A stretch of DNA of 64,000 nucleotides, taken from Glaciecola sp. XM2. GTDB lineage: Bacteria; Pseudomonadota; Gammaproteobacteria; Enterobacterales; Alteromonadaceae. The notes under the pieces are model-generated. The model was not told the origin of the DNA. It did not search any database and saw only the letters and a program-made list of their open reading frames with translations. The first letter of the stretch is position 1. Each line of letters opens with the position of its first letter. Below are positions 1 to 8,667 of this stretch, one piece after another. The translations under genes and the position numbers were made by a program. The stretch lies in NCBI RefSeq assembly GCF_018595715.1, contig NZ_JAHEOJ010000025.1:287178-351177 (forward strand), given 5' to 3'.

Positions 1-456
1 ACGATTGCGTAGTAGGAAAATACATCGAATCATAGGCCGATAGCTGCGCATAGCCTTACCCCGACAACAACAATAAAGCACCTAGCAACGACACTGAAAA
101 AAACCTATAAACCATAAAATTTCGCCTAATGAATGACCTTGCTAACAAGACAGGCGTTAAGTAGGAAAACTTTCAGTATCGTTTTTTGTATTCATTTAGC
201 AAAGACTAACAAATGAAGAACGATTGTTCTTTATTATCGCTTTGACGCACTGTATCTTCCCTAAAATTACCATTTAAAAGGCCTCTCAAGCAGAGTCAAT
301 GTGCTAGTAAAGGTACTTTTTTGTCATTATCGTTCATTGCAATTCATGCAATGCTTGAGTATAAGTAATCAAGGATTACGCCCCTAAGCAATTGGCACAA
401 ATATTCGGCTATAGCCTTGCAGCTGCGCATCTAACATTATCGAGGGAGCAAACACG
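1..456. other. Intergenic region, no gene seen
   Basis: AT-rich sequence with no credible reading frame on either strand. The one structured element is the inverted repeat AGAAC-GATT-GTTCT at 217-230. Positions 442-448 (GAGGGAG) are the ribosome binding site of the next gene. No promoter could be assigned with confidence. Confidence 0.6.
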
Positions 457-1635
457 TTGTCGGAAAATCAAGAACAAAGCCCACCGGCAGACCAAAAGCA
501 AATTGAACATGTAGATGATGCTGAATTTACACCATCGTCGCCTTCACTTATGCAAAAGCTAAAAGCGTGGCGCGGCACTTGGCGTTCAAGCTGGTCAAAA
601 CTCCATACAAATCAAATCATCTATGTCATTGCCCTGGTTTTATATTTTATGGTCGATTACGACGAAGCGAACCCTTCCATGGATTTTTGGATTGTTGGTA
701 CTTTAGCCCTTATTGGCATGACGCGAGAGTTATGGGCGATTTTCATCAAAGTATGGGAATCCACCTTTGGGCGATTGGTGATGTTAGTCACCTATGCAGC
801 TATTGCCAATTTTACGCTGGCCTTAGCGTCGCAAAAAGTAAACATGGTCATTCAGGCCGACCCTACCTTTCTTTATCACACCCAAGCGCTAACTACATTG
901 TTAATGCTGCCGCTGTGGTTGATGATGTTTAGCATTATTGCCATGGTGACGATTTTTGGATTGGTCAATGTCGGTAAGCTGCTTGTAAGCTTTTTGCGCC
1001 TTATTAGATTAGTGGGAAAAAGTGTAAAGGTAAAAGAAGCCTTTCCTACTGCATTTGTAGTTATTCGACTCATACTGCTAGCGCCGGTTATCATGACGAT
1101 TACTGCATCTATTGATTGGTATAGTAGTCAATTTAATATGAACGAAGTCGATGGCTTTGGCATCAATATTACCTTCCCCGATGAAACGCAGATAAAAATA
1201 GCTCAACTAGGTCTAAGTGAAATTGAAACTCAACTTGCGCGCACTGATTTAGCAGATGAAGACCGCCAAGAGTTACTTAACGCAAAGGCCGTATTGACTG
1301 AACAGTTAAATGCGAAGTTAAACAACGAAAGCATGCCATCGGTCGCACCAAATGAAGATTTGGAAAATGGGTTCACTATTGAACTGGCTAGCGGGCAGGC
1401 AAAACAAGAAGACGAAGTCGCAGAGGCGGTTGAAGATAGCACTTACTTCTTTGACTCCATGATTGCCTCGTTTGTATATAACTTTGAGGCCTTTAAATAC
1501 TCTCACTGTAACAACACACCTGAACAACGAGTGGTGTTTATCACCGAAGATGAAGTCCTTATAGTGCAAAAAGATAAAAATAGCCCCAATGGCTTTGCTT
1601 TTAGCACCCGTCCATGTGAGCCAGCGGCACCGTGA
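457..1635 (+). CDS. Unrecognised multi-pass membrane protein
   Basis: A 392-residue protein I do not recognise. The start is TTG, chosen because GAGGGAG lies 8 bases upstream. A hydrophilic N-terminus (about 50 residues) is followed by about five hydrophobic segments near residues 52-68, 78-98, 106-127, 146-172 and 199-220. A soluble C-terminal half follows, with a charged, helix-prone stretch around 250-290 and two late cysteines (CNN and RPC near the end). The arrangement suggests an inner-membrane protein with a large C-terminal domain on one face. Its stop codon overlaps the start of nagA (GTGA), so the two are probably translated together, but nothing in the protein itself points to amino-sugar transport. 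Confidence 0.8.
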   Translation: MSENQEQSPPADQKQIEHVDDAEFTPSSPSLMQKLKAWRGTWRSSWSKLHTNQIIYVIALVLYFMVDYDEANPSMDFWIVGTLALIGMTRELWAIFIKVWESTFGRLVMLVTYAAIANFTLALASQKVNMVIQADPTFLYHTQALTTLLMLPLWLMMFSIIAMVTIFGLVNVGKLLVSFLRLIRLVGKSVKVKEAFPTAFVVIRLILLAPVIMTITASIDWYSSQFNMNEVDGFGINITFPDETQIKIAQLGLSEIETQLARTDLADEDRQELLNAKAVLTEQLNAKLNNESMPSVAPNEDLENGFTIELASGQAKQEDEVAEAVEDSTYFFDSMIASFVYNFEAFKYSHCNNTPEQRVVFITEDEVLIVQKDKNSPNGFAFSTRPCEPAAP

Positions 1636-2801
1636 AAACATTTTTTGCAACGCAGTTATTTGATGGCCACGCCCTGAGCGACAACATGCATATCCAAGTG
1701 CTAGATGGATACATTACCGCCATCAAGCCAGCGAGCGAAAGTGACGCGCCGGCGGATGTTGAGCTCAACGGTCTGGTAAGCGCTGGTTTTGTTGATGTTC
1801 AGGTAAATGGTGGCGGTGGAGCGCTATTTAACGACCATCCTGATCACAACACGCTTAAAACCATGGTGAAAGGACATACCCGCTATGGCACAACCGCCAT
1901 GCTACCTACCCTGATTACCGACAGCCATGCAAAGATGGAGCAAGCCGCCAACGCCGTAGCCCAAGCTATCTCGCAAGATACACCGGGGATTGCTGGAATT
2001 CACTTTGAAGGGCCGTATTTAAGCCAAGGCAAAAAAGGCATTCACCCAGCGAAGCATGTAAGGCCGATTAAAGATAGTGAACTGTCTATCATCACGCGCA
2101 AAGACATGGGCAGTGTGTTGCTCACCCTGGCACCCGAAAATGTCAGCCCAGATGTGATTGCTGACTTGGTCAAGCAAGGCATAGTAGTGTCACTGGGGCA
2201 CTCAAATGCTGATATCGATACCGTACTTGCGGCCATTGAGGCGGGAGCGCATTGTTTTACCCATCTATTTAATGCCATGTCGGGCTTAAGCGCACGCTCA
2301 CCAGGCATGATTTCAGCGGCCTTGAGTGAAAATAGTGTAAGCGCCGGCCTTATTGTCGATTTTCATCATGTGCATAAACAAAACTGCAAGCTCGCCTACC
2401 AATGCCTTGGCCCCGACCGTCTGATGCTAGTCACAGATTCAATGGCGCATACGGGTAGCGATTTGCAGATCTTGAAATGGCAAAAGTCTTTGATCACGCG
2501 ACAAGGTGACAAACTCACGCTGGAAGACGGCAGTATTGCCGGCTCTTGTATTGATATGGCAACGTCTGTGAGAAACATGCATCAAGTCATTTCTTCTAGC
2601 CATGAGAGTTCTACACAAGCGATTTGCGATGCCTTGAAGATGGCTAGCGCAACGCCCGCTCGTGTGGCAAAACTAGCTGATCGCGGCACGCTTTCGGTGG
2701 GAGCGCGCGCCGACTTTGTTGTGCTCACAGATACTTTTGAGGTACAAACTTGCTGGATAGGCGGCGCCCAAGTTTACAGCGAGAATGACTCAAATAAGTA
2801 G
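1632..2801 (+). CDS. nagA: N-acetylglucosamine-6-phosphate deacetylase
   Basis: Removes acetate from GlcNAc-6-phosphate to give glucosamine-6-phosphate, a cytoplasmic step in amino-sugar and cell-wall recycling. Amidohydrolase-superfamily landmarks are all present: HFEGPYLS with metal ligand Glu126, SLGHSNA with His190, FTHLFNAMS with His211, and VTDS with catalytic Asp269. Its 389 residues fit the family length. Translation starts at GTG, overlapping the TGA of the membrane-protein gene by four bases. No nagB, kinase or transporter gene lies beside it, so in this genome nagA is separated from any nag cluster unless the membrane partner plays such a role. A terminator hairpin begins at the stop codon. 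Confidence 0.95.
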   Translation: MKTFFATQLFDGHALSDNMHIQVLDGYITAIKPASESDAPADVELNGLVSAGFVDVQVNGGGGALFNDHPDHNTLKTMVKGHTRYGTTAMLPTLITDSHAKMEQAANAVAQAISQDTPGIAGIHFEGPYLSQGKKGIHPAKHVRPIKDSELSIITRKDMGSVLLTLAPENVSPDVIADLVKQGIVVSLGHSNADIDTVLAAIEAGAHCFTHLFNAMSGLSARSPGMISAALSENSVSAGLIVDFHHVHKQNCKLAYQCLGPDRLMLVTDSMAHTGSDLQILKWQKSLITRQGDKLTLEDGSIAGSCIDMATSVRNMHQVISSSHESSTQAICDALKMASATPARVAKLADRGTLSVGARADFVVLTDTFEVQTCWIGGAQVYSENDSNK

Positions 2802-2829
2802 CGCAAAGCAACATCGTTGCGCTACTTTT
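2798..2829 (+). terminator. Rho-independent terminator after nagA
   Basis: GTAGCGCAA pairs with TTGCGCTAC across a 10-base loop and is followed by TTTT. The left arm includes the nagA stop codon. Confidence 0.75.
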
Positions 2830-2939
2830 GTGCTAGTGTTTATACTTAACCGTAAAGGTCATATCTCTTCTATTTGTTTTGAATGATGCAGTTAAGCCCG
2901 AATCGATTGGGGCGCGATGCATTCAACTAGGTTAAAACT

Positions 2940-4964
2940 ATGTCAGCGACAGCATTTGAAAACTTACTCCGTCCACTCGATTTAGGCTTTACGACCATTA
3001 AAAATCGAACTCTGATGGGGTCAATGCACCTCGGTTTAGAAGAAGAAAAAGGTGGGTTTGACAAGCTCGCTGCTTTTTATGCCGCCAGAGCACGCGGTGG
3101 TGTAGGTTTAATTGTGACCGGCGGCATTGCGCCAAACATCGCCGGGTGGGTTGCGCCATTTGCAGGGCGCATGAGCAATGCTCGCCATGCTAAAAAACAT
3201 CGCGTGATCACCGAAGCGGTGCATGCAGAGGGCGGCAAAATTTGCATGCAAATTCTGCATTCCGGTCGCTACGGCTATCATCCTTTGGCGGTGTCTGCCT
3301 CAGATGCCAAATCACCCATTACGCCATTTAAGCCAAAAGCGCTGTCGGCGCGCGGCATTCGAAATACCATTAAAGACTACGCCGAGTGCGCTAACTATGC
3401 CAAAAGCGCTGGTTACGATGGCGTCGAAATTATGGGTTCTGAAGGATACTTAATTAACCAATTTTTTTGCGAGCGTACTAATTTTAGAGACGATGAGTTT
3501 GGTGGAAGCCTAGAGAATCGGGCACGTCTTGCAGTTGAAATCGTTGAACAAACCCGAAAGCGCGTTGGTCCAGAGTTCATTATTATCTATCGCTTGTCGA
3601 TGCTCGACTTGGTGGAAGGCGGCGCGCCATGGGATGAAGTGGTATACCTAGCCAAAGAAATAGAAAAAGCGGGCGCAACCCTTATCAACACCGGAATAGG
3701 GTGGCATGAGGCGAGAGTCCCGACTATCGCAACGTCAGTGCCGCGCGCCGCGTTTACGTGGATTACGCAGCGCATGAAAAGTGAAGTATCTATTCCCCTT
3801 ATTACCACCAACCGCATTAACACGCCAGAAGTCGCAGAGTCGGTGCTCGCTCAGGGTCATGCTGATATGGTATCGATGGCACGGCCATTTCTAGCCGATG
3901 CAGACTTTGTCGCCAAGGCCATGCGTAATGCCTCTGATGAAATTAATACCTGTATTGCATGCAATCAAGCTTGTTTAGATCACGCCTTTGAGCAAAAGCG
4001 TGCAAGTTGCCTTGTGAACCCGCAGGCATGTTACGAAACCGAGCTTATTTTTAAAAGTGTCGCTAATCCTAAAAAACTCGCGGTGGTGGGTGCAGGCCCT
4101 GCAGGGCTTGCATTTGCAACCTATGCTGCAGGACGCGGTCACAGTGTGCACTTATATGATCAGGCCAGTGAAATTGGTGGGCAGTTCAACTACGCTAAGC
4201 AAATTCCTGGCAAAGAAGAGTTTTACGAGACCTTGCGTTACTATCAAAAACAAATTGAGCTTACCGGAGTCAAGCTACACCTAAACACAAAAGTAGATAC
4301 CTCCGTACTAAGCGACGAGGGATTTGACGAAGTGATTATTGCGACCGGCATCAAGCCTCGTACACCTGCGATAAAAGGTATCGAACACCCAAGCGTTATG
4401 AGCTACCTCGACGTACTTCGCGACCACAAGCCTGTTGGTAAGCGCGTTGCCGTCATCGGCGCCGGCGGCATTGGTTTTGATGTGTCGGAATATTTGGTAG
4501 AAGATAAACACTTGACCACCAACTTAGACGCTTGGCTTCATCATTGGGGTATTGATAAGGAGTATCAACAGCCTGGCGCGCTGCAAATGAAAGAAGATGT
4601 TACCCCAAGCCGAGAGGTATTTTTACTGCAACGCAAAGCCACAAAAGTCGGCAAAGGCCTAGGCAAAACCACCGGCTGGATCCACCGTGCATCACTGCAA
4701 AATCATAAAGTACAAATGCTCGCGGGCGTCAGCTATGAAAAAATTGATGACGATGGCTTGCACATCTTGATTGGTAACGAACCAAAAACCTTAAAAGTCG
4801 ACAACATTGTGATTTGCGCAGGCCAAGAGCCTTTTAAAGAGCTTGCAGACGCTATACAAAGCGCTGGTTTTAAAACCCATATCATAGGCGGCGCTGATGT
4901 TGCTGCAGAGCTAGATGCGAAGCGCGCTATAAGGCAAGGGGCTGAGTTGGCAGCTGAGATTTAG
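2940..4964 (+). CDS. fadH: NADPH-dependent 2,4-dienoyl-CoA reductase
   Basis: Reduces 2,4-dienoyl-CoA intermediates so that unsaturated fatty acids can go through beta-oxidation. At 674 residues it matches the E. coli enzyme length. The N-terminal old-yellow-enzyme-type TIM barrel (about 1-330) binds FMN. The 4Fe-4S cysteines are Cys338, Cys341, Cys345 and Cys357. An FAD Rossmann motif (VVGAGPAGLAFA) and an NADPH motif (VAVIGAGGIGFDVS) follow. The GSEGYLINQF segment corresponds to the active-site tyrosine region. It is a single-gene unit, with its own upstream gap and a strong terminator after it. Confidence 0.95.
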   Translation: MSATAFENLLRPLDLGFTTIKNRTLMGSMHLGLEEEKGGFDKLAAFYAARARGGVGLIVTGGIAPNIAGWVAPFAGRMSNARHAKKHRVITEAVHAEGGKICMQILHSGRYGYHPLAVSASDAKSPITPFKPKALSARGIRNTIKDYAECANYAKSAGYDGVEIMGSEGYLINQFFCERTNFRDDEFGGSLENRARLAVEIVEQTRKRVGPEFIIIYRLSMLDLVEGGAPWDEVVYLAKEIEKAGATLINTGIGWHEARVPTIATSVPRAAFTWITQRMKSEVSIPLITTNRINTPEVAESVLAQGHADMVSMARPFLADADFVAKAMRNASDEINTCIACNQACLDHAFEQKRASCLVNPQACYETELIFKSVANPKKLAVVGAGPAGLAFATYAAGRGHSVHLYDQASEIGGQFNYAKQIPGKEEFYETLRYYQKQIELTGVKLHLNTKVDTSVLSDEGFDEVIIATGIKPRTPAIKGIEHPSVMSYLDVLRDHKPVGKRVAVIGAGGIGFDVSEYLVEDKHLTTNLDAWLHHWGIDKEYQQPGALQMKEDVTPSREVFLLQRKATKVGKGLGKTTGWIHRASLQNHKVQMLAGVSYEKIDDDGLHILIGNEPKTLKVDNIVICAGQEPFKELADAIQSAGFKTHIIGGADVAAELDAKRAIRQGAELAAEI

Positions 4965-4977
4965 TGAGTCAGAAAAC

Positions 4978-5004
4978 AAAAAACCGGCACACGCCGGTTT
5001 TTTT
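4978..5004. terminator. Terminator after fadH, probably bidirectional
   Basis: Perfect 8-base stem AAACCGGC / GCCGGTTT with a 4-base loop (ACAC), followed by TTTT and preceded by an A tract. It lies between fadH and the convergent GGDEF/EAL gene. Confidence 0.85.
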
Positions 5005-5111
5005 AACTAAGCGACGCGTTGCATCAATACAATGAACACGAACAGCTTCATATCTATTTTCTTCGTGAGGCCATTCAGCCTGCAAGAGAGTCAAAACCAT
5101 CAAGGGGAGCG

Positions 5112-7640
5112 CTATCCAACCTGCTCAAACTTCCACCCTGGAATAGCTTTGCCATCGATTGGCTTACTAAAGTAATAACCTTGAAAGCTATCACATCCCA
5201 TCTTTGCGAGCAGTTGGACCTGCTCTTTGGTTTCGGTGCCCTCAGCAACAATGGTAAGAGACTGCTGCTGACCGATCGCAATGATGGTTTTTATGAGTTG
5301 GGCTGCGCTGTCTTCATTGATTTTATCTACGAACGATTTATCAATTTTTAGTACGTCTAGGGGAAGCTCACGTAAATAAGAAAGTGAAGAATACCCCGTA
5401 CCAAAATCGTCTAGCGCAATGGTCACGCCGCCATTTCGCAGAGCTCTAAGGGTTTCTATTGCCCGCTCAACATCGTTTAGCAGCCCGTACTCTGTTATTT
5501 CAAGCTCGATGTCGTGTGGCTGTAGACCAAATGCTGTGAGTTGCTCGAAGACAAAATCGGCGAAGTCTCTGCGTAAAAATTGCGCCGCAGAAATGTTGAT
5601 AGCCACCTTGCAAGCAAAACCCTCGTCTTTCCATTGACAAAGTTGTGCACAAACCGTTTTGATCACCCAGTCGCCCAAGTCTACGATGAGCTCGGTGCGC
5701 TCTGCGATTGGAATGAACTCGTCTGGCCTAACATTGCCAAGTTGTGGATGATGCCAACGCAACAATGCTTCTACTGCCAATAAATGCCCGTGTTGGTCGG
5801 TTTTTGGTTGATAAGCCATCGAAAGTTGGGCGTCGTCATAAAGTGCCGCGCGCAATTGAGAATCTATGTGCTGGCGCCTTTCAATAAGGTCAAGCAACTG
5901 CATCTCAAACATAACTGCAGTGCCGCGTCCTTTTTGTTTTGCCTGTAGCAATGCACTTTCAGCACACTGAATCACATCATACTTTCTGCCTGTTTGCTGC
6001 GGAAACATCACCGCGCCGACGCTAAAGTCTACTCGAATGCTTTGGGAATCTACATGAATTGGACGCCTTAAAATCGTACGAATCGATTCCCATTGCTGCT
6101 CTAAGAATGCATTTGATTCAGCTTCAGTACGGTAAAATACAGCCGCAAACTCATCTGCACCACTTCGAGCAAAAAATACATTATCGTGTTTATAATGGTT
6201 GAGACGCGTGCCAAGCTCTAGTAAAACATGCTCACCCGCATCGTACCCAAAATCTGAATTGATTTGCGTAAAACGGTCTATATCAATAAGCATAAGCAAG
6301 GCTTCATACTGGTCTTGTTCTCGTTGACTAAAAGTGTCATTTAACACCTCAAACAAACGTGCTTTGTTTGCCAAACCGGATGCATGATCAACATACGCCA
6401 TATGACGCAGCTTCTGTTCAACCGCATCTCGCTGAATCTCCGAGCAAGCCCGTGAGGCAAAAATTTTCATCGCTTCTAAAATTTGGTTGTCGAGTTTAAG
6501 CGGCTTCACGTCTAACATGACAAGCAACCCAATCAACTCGCCATCAGCAGCAATTAGAGGTGTACCCACATAACCGTCGATATGCATATCTACAAGCATT
6601 TCGTCTTTTGGAAACTGACTTTGTACACCTGTACGATAAACACAGGTATCGAAATTAAATACATTCTCACAAGGCGTGTCTTTTAGTGCATATGAGAAGT
6701 TGTCTACCTCTACGCCATTGTGAATCACTGCCTTAACGTTCACAATTGCATCATTTGTCTGTGTATCTTTTAATCCAATAAAAATGTAGGCAGCGCCGGT
6801 AAGCTCGTACAAACCTTTGAGCATTTGGTAGTAATAATTGTCACGCTGCGAAATATTGGCACCCTTTGCAAGCTCAGAGATAGCGTGCTCTAGTGCTTCA
6901 GTTTTAGCATGTAGTTGGTCATAACGAGAGGCCTGATTACGAAATTCATAGGCAGCAAGAGCGCACACTCCTACATTTAATGCGATGAGTGGTAGCACCG
7001 CAAGGTAGATAAAATTTAAAATGCCTTCATCAATTAGATAGCTTGCAAAAGACGCCACAAACTGGAACACCAAAACCGCTGCCAATAATATTGCGAGACG
7101 TTTATTACCCGTGCGAAAAAAACGTCTTGCAGTAAAAACCATCAATACAAGCACGAAAGCGGACAATACGTGCGCTAGCACTCCTGCTGCAGAGGACGGT
7201 CCAGACAACAAACCGATAGACTCTCCATTCCACAGCTCGACCATACGCAACTCGTCAATAGCTGAAAAACGCATGGTATATTCGGAGAAAAAATTGACCA
7301 GCACAAGTATAAATGACGCTGCGCCGATAACTGCCGTCCATATATTTAGGTTCGGTAATCTAGCCCAGCGGGCAAAGGCATAAAAGTAAATAGGCCGCAA
7401 ACATATCACGACATAAGTTTGAAGGTTTAGCCAGTATAGCGCGGTGTCGACGTCGGTGGATAAGTGATAGCGCATTGACATATATTGATAAAGCGCGACA
7501 AGCGAAGAGAGGATGGCTAAAACGTTATATTCAGTGCGCTGTTGCCTGATACCGCTAATTAGCACTAGCAGTGCTATTAAACAACTTATCGAAATTGTTG
7601 CCGCAAAATATGCGGGTACAAAATAATCTGACAATGTCAT
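5112..7640 (-). CDS. Membrane GAF-GGDEF-EAL protein, likely c-di-GMP phosphodiesterase
   Basis: 842 residues. About seven hydrophobic segments (residues 8-230) form a membrane sensor resembling the 7TM regions of some histidine kinases. A GAF-like domain follows (about 255-410), then GGDEF (about 415-570) and EAL (about 580-835). The GGDEF site reads GADEF (494-498), the usual GD before it has become GE, and there is no RxxD inhibitory site, so cyclase activity is doubtful. The EAL domain looks complete: Glu624 in EALLRW, NIS, ELEITE, LDDFGTGYSS, KIDKSF, AEGTE and QGYYFSKP. I therefore infer net c-di-GMP breakdown, with the GGDEF half possibly regulatory. Confidence 0.9.
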   Translation of the reverse strand: MTLSDYFVPAYFAATISISCLIALLVLISGIRQQRTEYNVLAILSSLVALYQYMSMRYHLSTDVDTALYWLNLQTYVVICLRPIYFYAFARWARLPNLNIWTAVIGAASFILVLVNFFSEYTMRFSAIDELRMVELWNGESIGLLSGPSSAAGVLAHVLSAFVLVLMVFTARRFFRTGNKRLAILLAAVLVFQFVASFASYLIDEGILNFIYLAVLPLIALNVGVCALAAYEFRNQASRYDQLHAKTEALEHAISELAKGANISQRDNYYYQMLKGLYELTGAAYIFIGLKDTQTNDAIVNVKAVIHNGVEVDNFSYALKDTPCENVFNFDTCVYRTGVQSQFPKDEMLVDMHIDGYVGTPLIAADGELIGLLVMLDVKPLKLDNQILEAMKIFASRACSEIQRDAVEQKLRHMAYVDHASGLANKARLFEVLNDTFSQREQDQYEALLMLIDIDRFTQINSDFGYDAGEHVLLELGTRLNHYKHDNVFFARSGADEFAAVFYRTEAESNAFLEQQWESIRTILRRPIHVDSQSIRVDFSVGAVMFPQQTGRKYDVIQCAESALLQAKQKGRGTAVMFEMQLLDLIERRQHIDSQLRAALYDDAQLSMAYQPKTDQHGHLLAVEALLRWHHPQLGNVRPDEFIPIAERTELIVDLGDWVIKTVCAQLCQWKDEGFACKVAINISAAQFLRRDFADFVFEQLTAFGLQPHDIELEITEYGLLNDVERAIETLRALRNGGVTIALDDFGTGYSSLSYLRELPLDVLKIDKSFVDKINEDSAAQLIKTIIAIGQQQSLTIVAEGTETKEQVQLLAKMGCDSFQGYYFSKPIDGKAIPGWKFEQVG

Positions 7641-8093
7641 ATAGGGCGTTTAAACGTTCCATCCACTGAAATTTATAGTGCACAAAACCAAAAATGGTTT
7701 ATTTGTGCGCGTTTGTGCCTAAAAGGTGCGAAATCAGATGCCTTCAACATTAAACATAACACACTTTACGCCTTGTCGATAGAAACATATCGTACAAAAT
7801 ATAACCGCTTTTCGCTTTCTTTGTTGACACTTGTCATTCAATATTTGTTAACGGCGTATTTGCGCACAACTTGAAAGAAATCCTCACTAAAATGAGGGTA
7901 TTGAACCCGCGTTTGCGCTTATTATAAAAGAGATCAAATAGCGCGATAAAAATCACACTTTAGTCAAACATTAAATTGCACAAAGTTTCACGAGTCGTTA
8001 TGATTTTAAATTGTTCGATTTTTATACACCGATATACGCAATGCTTCTTATGGATTGCGACAAACCAAAATCACTCGCAAGGGAGAGCCTCAA
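7641..8093. other. Intergenic region between divergent genes
   Basis: About 450 bases with no credible gene. It must hold the promoters of the GGDEF/EAL gene (leftward) and the sigma-factor operon (rightward). A TTGACA at 7824-7829 has no convincing -10 partner. GGGAGAG at 8081-8087 is the ribosome binding site of the sigma gene. Confidence 0.5.
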
Positions 8094-8666
8094 ATGACAT
8101 CATTTTCGAGTGAAATCGCTTCATTACCCACAGCGCTTCAGTCAGTCATGCTTGAAGAGCTGCATCGCATTGCCGCTCGCTTCATGCATAGCGAACAACA
8201 GGGGCATACTTTGCAAGCCACCGCCTTAGTCAACGAGGCGTACTTAAAACTGGCCGACAAAACCATGCATATCGCTGATAAAAAGCACTTTATTGCGATT
8301 GCGGCCCAGCAAATGCGAAGGATTCTCGTAGATCATGCCAGACAAAAACACGCCGATAAACGCGGTGGAAAGCAACAAAAAGTTACTCTTCTCGAACAGC
8401 CTGCAGATATACAGCCGGGCATTGGCCACGAACATATTGAACTGATTTATATTGATGAGCTACTCCATCAACTTGCTGCATTTGATCCCCGAGCAGCGCA
8501 TATTTTTGAACTTAAACTGTTTTCAATGTTAACCCACCCAGAAATTGCTGAAGTATTGGGACTATCGGTCGCGACCATAGAGAGGGATATTCAAGCTGCC
8601 AAGGCATGGTTAAAGATACAAATGAAAACAGATGACCTTTCCACAAATAAGAAAAAAGGAATGTGA
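8094..8666 (+). CDS. ECF-type RNA polymerase sigma factor (Sigma70_ECF family)
   Basis: 190 residues from the ATG at 8094, chosen for GGGAGAG six bases upstream; a longer in-frame start at 8055 has no such site. The sigma-2 region (ATALVNEAYLKLAD, then FIAIAAQQMRRILVDHARQ) and the sigma-4 helix-turn-helix (HPEIAEVLGLSVATIERDIQAAKAWL) are typical of the ECF subgroup often found next to Ser/Thr kinases (PF07638). No anti-sigma gene is adjacent. The kinase gene starts two bases after its stop, so activity is probably tied to phosphorylation by that kinase; this last point is inference. Confidence 0.92.
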   Translation: MTSFSSEIASLPTALQSVMLEELHRIAARFMHSEQQGHTLQATALVNEAYLKLADKTMHIADKKHFIAIAAQQMRRILVDHARQKHADKRGGKQQKVTLLEQPADIQPGIGHEHIELIYIDELLHQLAAFDPRAAHIFELKLFSMLTHPEIAEVLGLSVATIERDIQAAKAWLKIQMKTDDLSTNKKKGM

Positions 8667-8667
8667 G

